Source: UBA1369 sp964571725 (GTDB lineage Bacteria > Patescibacteriota > Gracilibacteria > UBA1369). From it: DNA of 64,000 nt. The DNA is taken from contig CAZNDB010000001.1 of assembly GCA_964571725.1 (NCBI GenBank), forward strand, positions 186,001 through 250,000, in the 5' to 3' direction. Made by a program: the position numbers and the translations under genes. Position 1 is the stretch's first letter; every line of letters starts with the position of its first letter. Positions 60,162 through 64,000 of the stretch are shown one piece after another. Under the pieces are notes generated by a model. The model was not told where the DNA came from and did not search any database. It saw only the letters and a program-made list of their open reading frames with translations.

Positions 60162-61815
60162 TCTGCAGTTTCTTTAATACTTGTTCACTGCCCCGGCTGA
60201 TAAATAATACCACGCATTTTTCACGGACTATTCTGTCTTTCAGTTCTTTATGCAGTTTCTGCTGGTTATTAACGATAAACTGAAAATCGGTATAGCGCTT
60301 CTTATTGAGGATTTTCTGCAGGGGAGCGGCAAAATCACGGGAGGTGAAAAATGCATAATTGCAGACCTCTGTAATTTTTTCCGCCACGCGCTGATGTTCG
60401 GCTTCGGACTTTTCACCGAGTTCCAGCATGCCCGGGAAAATTATGATTTTTTGCCAGCCGCGATATAAATTCAGGTAATCCAGCGCGGCCGTTACTCCGT
60501 CCGGATTGGCATTATAGGTGTCGTCCAACAAAACCAGTTTATCCGACACTTTCACTTTGGACAGCGTGTGTTCGCGCAGGCGTACATTTTGCACCTGTTC
60601 AGCCATTTCTTCCAGCGTTAATCCCAGTTCCCGTCCGGCGGCCAGTGCCGCCAGCAGATTGCTGACATTGTGTTTGCCCGGCACCGGAGCGAAAAACTTA
60701 ACTCCCTCCACTTTGAAACTGATCCCTTCTATGTTTTCCTCGATTTCCGTGGCGCGAAGTGAGGCCTGTCCGTCGCTGCCATAGGTGATTATTTTAGCCA
60801 GATTTAATCCCTCCGCTTTGCGGGAAAGTTCTCTGGAGCCTTCATTGTCAAAATTAAAGATGGCCGTGCCGAATTGGGGGAGGCTTTCAATCAATTCAAA
60901 CTTGGCTTTCTGGATTTTCCCCAGCGAGCCGAACAGGGCCAGATGACTGTCTTTGACCGCTGTCACGATGGCCACCCGCGGCACCACCATCCGGCAAATT
61001 TTACGAATTTCCCCGATCTTATAGGCTCCCGCTTCAACGATAAACACGTCATGTTCCGGTTTCAGATGTTTCAATACAATCCTGGCCACTCCGATTTCGG
61101 TATTGGTATTGCCGGGAGTTTGCAGAACGTTAAATTTATTACTGAGAATTGTGGTCAAGAACTCCTTGGTGGAACTTTTTCCATAGCTGCCGGTAATTCC
61201 TATCACTTTTAATCCCTGCAGCGTGGCAATTTTTTTAGCGGCCCGGGCCAGCACAATTTTCTTGGAAAGCAGCGTCAGAGGATAGAATAAGCCTACCAGC
61301 AAAGTATTGATGAACGGGGCCAGTAAAGTCATTAAAGCCAAAAAAGGCAGGAACATTTCCGCGCTTCCCGGACTTGTCAGTTGCCAAAGGGGGAAAGCCA
61401 GAGTGGCCAAAATAGTCAGCAGAACGATCAGATAGGCTTTGGCTGTGAAATCAGGCCGGTACAGACGATGCCTGAAAAATCGAATGGTGACGTTGAACAT
61501 TTCCACCAGGGCTAAAGCAATTATCAGGATATAGGCAAGTTTCCACCACCAGGCCTGGAAATCCGCTACCTCCGCTGGGTACTGAAACAGCCCCGGACTG
61601 GTAAAGAAAATCGTCAGAACCATAATTACCAGCAGAGCTTTCACCAGCAGAAAAATATTCAGCACTCTGCATCTGCCAGAAGGCGTTCCCAGAAAGTCTT
61701 TCATGCGGTCCCAGCGGTATTCTTTCAGTTGCCAGAAATAAGTATAATACAGGGCTGAGTTGATGATTGAGCCGGCCAGCAGGAGTATCAAAAAAATATT
61801 TACAAGAATCTGCAT
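60151..61815 (-). CDS. MurF-like Mur ligase with N-terminal membrane domain
   Basis: The C-terminal two-thirds are a Mur ligase: P-loop VIGITGSYGKSSTKEFL, TPGNTNTEIGVARIV, IVEAGAYKIGEIRKI, ITYGSDGQAS, GKHNVSNLLAALAA and LLDDTYNANPDG, as in MurF, which adds D-Ala-D-Ala to the UDP-MurNAc tripeptide. The first 190 residues, however, contain about five to six transmembrane helices instead of the UDP-MurNAc-binding domain of MurF. The product would be a membrane-bound ligase, perhaps acting on a lipid-linked precursor. It begins 3 bp after the hydrolase stop. Confidence 0.85.
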   Translation of the reverse strand: MQILVNIFLILLLAGSIINSALYYTYFWQLKEYRWDRMKDFLGTPSGRCRVLNIFLLVKALLVIMVLTIFFTSPGLFQYPAEVADFQAWWWKLAYILIIALALVEMFNVTIRFFRHRLYRPDFTAKAYLIVLLTILATLAFPLWQLTSPGSAEMFLPFLALMTLLAPFINTLLVGLFYPLTLLSKKIVLARAAKKIATLQGLKVIGITGSYGKSSTKEFLTTILSNKFNVLQTPGNTNTEIGVARIVLKHLKPEHDVFIVEAGAYKIGEIRKICRMVVPRVAIVTAVKDSHLALFGSLGKIQKAKFELIESLPQFGTAIFNFDNEGSRELSRKAEGLNLAKIITYGSDGQASLRATEIEENIEGISFKVEGVKFFAPVPGKHNVSNLLAALAAGRELGLTLEEMAEQVQNVRLREHTLSKVKVSDKLVLLDDTYNANPDGVTAALDYLNLYRGWQKIIIFPGMLELGEKSEAEHQRVAEKITEVCNYAFFTSRDFAAPLQKILNKKRYTDFQFIVNNQQKLHKELKDRIVREKCVVLFISRGSEQVLKKLQNEL

Positions 61816-61818
61816 AAA

Positions 61819-62628
61819 TTACTTTAAAAAATCGACAATTTTGGGGGCCAGGGTTTCAGCGTGTGTTTTATGTATACCATGCCGGCCGTCCGATATGGTA
61901 ATCATCTGACTGCCGTTGATGGATTTGTGCATCAACAAGCCGTCTGAAAAGGGAACATAGGAGTCTTTTTTGCCCCAGCAAATCAAGGCGGGGTTTTTGA
62001 TATGGTTCAGCGTGCCGGTCAGATCTTCATCAATCACTTTGATAAAAGTGTTGCGCATGACCCCGCTGCTTTTTTCATAATCGTGACTTTTCAAAATCTT
62101 ATAAAGCAACTTTTGCGCCGAAGGGGCGAATTTACGCAGCACGGGCCAGGACAAAAGCCCCTTACCGATGCGGGCTACCGCTGAAGCCAGGCCTAGACGG
62201 AGAGTTCTGGGCGGTTTGATTCCGGCGGCGGCAATCATCACCAGCTTATCGGGTCTTTCCGTTATTTCATGGGCGAAGTCCGGGGACAACAGTTTTAAGA
62301 GCACTCTGCCTCCGAAAGAATGCACGATTAAATCATAATCGCCCGCTAAATTTTCTTCTTGATAGATTGTTTTGATCAAATTTTCCAGAAAACGCGCATA
62401 GTCGTTGACTCCCCAGGCGCAATCCGGTTCCCCGCTTTCCCCGAAACCGGGAAAATCCAGAGCTATAGTCAGGTGATTGTCTTCAAAGCCGTATTTGTTC
62501 ATCTCCCAGGTCAACAATTCCCACGACTCCTTGGTCCCTCCCCAGCCGTGCAGCAGGAAAACCGGTTTGCCCTTCCCCTTCAGCACTGTGGCAATTTTCT
62601 TACCCTCGATTTGAAAATATTTTTTCAT
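61819..62628 (-). CDS. Alpha/beta hydrolase
   Basis: The 269-residue protein has the canonical triad: oxyanion motif LLHGWGGTKESW, nucleophile Ser in DLIVHSFGGRVLL, Asp in LICWGKKDSYVPF and His in SDGRHGIHKTHA. It belongs to the large esterase/lipase/C-C hydrolase group and the substrate is not predictable. No signal peptide is seen, so it is cytoplasmic. It is the first gene of the operon hydrolase - MurF-like - aminotransferase - FemAB, and diverges from the Bax-inhibitor-1 gene. Confidence 0.88.
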   Translation of the reverse strand: MKKYFQIEGKKIATVLKGKGKPVFLLHGWGGTKESWELLTWEMNKYGFEDNHLTIALDFPGFGESGEPDCAWGVNDYARFLENLIKTIYQEENLAGDYDLIVHSFGGRVLLKLLSPDFAHEITERPDKLVMIAAAGIKPPRTLRLGLASAVARIGKGLLSWPVLRKFAPSAQKLLYKILKSHDYEKSSGVMRNTFIKVIDEDLTGTLNHIKNPALICWGKKDSYVPFSDGLLMHKSINGSQMITISDGRHGIHKTHAETLAPKIVDFLK

Positions 62629-62687
62629 AATTTAACATCGCTTTACCGCCCGGATTTATTACCCGGGCAGCGGTATTGTAATTGAAA

Positions 62688-62716
62688 TTGGAATTTCTGT
62701 AAAAAAATGCTAAATT
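62688..62716 (+). promoter_or_regulatory. Promoter of the Bax-inhibitor-1 family gene
   Basis: TTGGAA (62688-62693), 17-nt spacer, TAAATT (62711-62716) with TG in the extended position (TGCTAAATT, identical to the rpsO promoter). The leader is about 28 nt and has no Shine-Dalgarno motif. Confidence 0.6.
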
Positions 62717-62750
62717 TGGCCAGCCAAATCATTACTATAACCCAATATAC

Positions 62751-63425
62751 ATGTTTGAAGAACAAACAATCCAGGTTCGCACCAGTTATGGTATCAGTTT
62801 CATGTCCAAAGTTTTTTTCTTTTTCGGGTTGGCCGTGGCAATTTCCAGCCTGGGCGCCTATTTGGGGCTGAATTATCTGACCGCTTATTTTGTGTCTTCT
62901 CCCGCTCTGACTTATGGACTGATTATTGCTGAACTGGCGTTGATTTTCACCTCTTTCTGGTGGAGCAGGACGCGGCCGTTGAATTATCTGTTATTCTCAG
63001 TGTTCGCACTGGTAACCGGACTGACCCTGGTGCCAATCCTGGCCTACCTGACGCTTACCAGCGGCGGCGTGAACATTCTCATGAAAACTCTGGTGGCGAC
63101 GGCTCTGATGTTCGGTGCCTGTGCGATTTTCGGACAGACCACGCATTACAATCTGCAGGGCCTGCGCGGTTTTCTGGTTATGTCTTTAATCGGCATGATC
63201 ATAGTTTCGCTGGTCGGACTTTTTATTCCCTGGGGAAATACTTTCGAAATGATTTTTTCCGGATTCGGAGTGGTGGTATTCAGCGGCTATGTGATGTATG
63301 ACGTGCAGAGACTCAGAAGTTATCCGGAAGACCGTTATATTGACGCGGCGTTGCAGCTTTATCTGGATATATTTAATCTGTTCATCTATATATTAAGACT
63401 CATTTCTTCCTTCAGCAGGAATTAA
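62751..63425 (+). CDS. Bax inhibitor-1 (BI-1/YccA) family membrane protein
   Basis: The 224-residue protein has seven hydrophobic helices, as in bacterial YccA/BI-1 proteins, and the family's C-terminal VVVFSGYVMYDVQRL and YIDAALQLYLDIFNLFIYIL (Asp pair that forms the proposed pH-sensing calcium leak in homologues). Members interact with FtsH in E. coli or leak Ca2+; which applies here is unknown. It starts 122 bp from the divergent hydrolase and precedes the YceD-like gene. Confidence 0.92.
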   Translation: MFEEQTIQVRTSYGISFMSKVFFFFGLAVAISSLGAYLGLNYLTAYFVSSPALTYGLIIAELALIFTSFWWSRTRPLNYLLFSVFALVTGLTLVPILAYLTLTSGGVNILMKTLVATALMFGACAIFGQTTHYNLQGLRGFLVMSLIGMIIVSLVGLFIPWGNTFEMIFSGFGVVVFSGYVMYDVQRLRSYPEDRYIDAALQLYLDIFNLFIYILRLISSFSRN

Positions 63426-63456
63426 GAGGGCGTTTTATCCAACTATTTGCATTGTT

Positions 63457-64000
63457 ATGATTAACGATATCAGGGCGGTCAAAATCGGAGCGGTTTGGAA
63501 CGGCGGAAGAGGGGCTTCCTTCAAAGATGAAATTGAGGCTCAGCCGGATCTGGGGGAAGAGGTGGCTCTGACCTCCCCGTTGCGCGCCGAAATGTTGATG
63601 TTCAGGATGAAAAACGGCCTTTCCGTTGTTTTGAACAATATCACCTCGACCACTGAACAAACCTGTTCGCGCTGTCTGGATAAATTCAGTCAGAAGCTGG
63701 AAATCGAGGAGGCGGAAGCCCATTTCTATGAAAAGCCGCCCCAAAAAGATTTCGATTCTCTTGAGGTCTATTTCATACAGATGCAGAACATGTCGATTGA
63801 CCTGACAGATGCCCTCAGACAAGAAATAATCTTGCATTTTCCAATGATTCCAGTATGCTCTGAGCGCTGCAAAGGGCTTTGTCCGTCCTGCCAGGTCAAC
63901 CTCAATCACGGGGAACACCGCAAAGGCTGCGACAAGGCAAAAATCGAGCAGGAGGAAGGCGAGGGGGAGGATACCTATAAACCCTTTGCCAATCTCAAAA
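63457..64000 (+). CDS. yceD: YceD (DUF177) family protein, 3' end outside window
   Basis: The frame is open from the ATG at 63457 to the right edge. The protein shows the paired cysteines CSRCL near residue 68-72 and, near the C-terminus, CSERCKGLCPSCQVNLN, which are the DUF177/YceD signature; these proteins act in 23S rRNA maturation or stability and usually precede rpmF (L32), which would lie outside. The frame is 32 bp after the BI-1 gene. Length so far is 181 codons. Confidence 0.88.
   Translation, partial: MINDIRAVKIGAVWNGGRGASFKDEIEAQPDLGEEVALTSPLRAEMLMFRMKNGLSVVLNNITSTTEQTCSRCLDKFSQKLEIEEAEAHFYEKPPQKDFDSLEVYFIQMQNMSIDLTDALRQEIILHFPMIPVCSERCKGLCPSCQVNLNHGEHRKGCDKAKIEQEEGEGEDTYKPFANLK

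Overview
The window looks like a chromosomal segment of a Candidate Phyla Radiation (Patescibacteria) bacterium; a Peregrinibacteria-like lineage is my guess from gene content, not from a phylogenetic marker. The standard code with TGA as a stop fits every frame. The gene set mixes housekeeping genes (leuS, rpsO-pnp, dnaX, ligA, ychF, hflX, mnmA, rsmI) with many short lineage-specific proteins, pseudopilins, sortase, S-layer-type and other surface proteins. Almost no gene has a Shine-Dalgarno sequence, and most visible promoters have an extended -10 (TGn before the hexamer).

Layout. 0-10 kb: a SpoIID-domain surface protein cut by the left edge, a five-gene minus-strand operon of three pseudopilins with tsaB-like and rsmI, then leuS, a cyclic-nucleotide-binding protein and membrane proteins. 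10-18 kb: rpsO-pnp facing ligA-glycosyltransferase-dnaX. 18-31 kb: coiled-coil protein plus sortase, a beta-helix protein, mnmA, a membrane-anchored RelA/SpoT homologue with a ruined synthetase site, ychF, and cdaA-cdaR for cyclic di-AMP. 31.5-34 kb: a predicted sorting-signal protein (LSKTG) with a copper-less cupredoxin-like domain, then a 1.3-kb gene-free stretch ending at tRNA-Phe.

34-45 kb: a DnaQ-like exonuclease, an SLH/beta-propeller exoprotein, hflX, the complete oxidative pentose phosphate operon gnd-zwf-pgl, a glycosyltransferase and comF. 45-54.5 kb: an accessory cell-surface region with a tandemly duplicated convergent pair (Cys-patterned lipoprotein facing a secreted surface protein), a PKD protein, and a gene carrying a nearly identical 354-bp internal repeat. 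54.5-64 kb: a baseplate-J-like membrane protein with ftsA, a FemAB / aminotransferase / membrane-fused MurF-like / hydrolase envelope operon, a Bax-inhibitor-1 protein and the start of a YceD (DUF177) gene.

The most interesting part is 32.64-33.73 kb: two tandem copies (386-bp period) of a sequence whose hairpins are kept by compensatory changes, preceded by a near-perfect 120-nt hairpin. G-U pairs place this RNA on the plus strand. I do not recognise it as any known RNA family.
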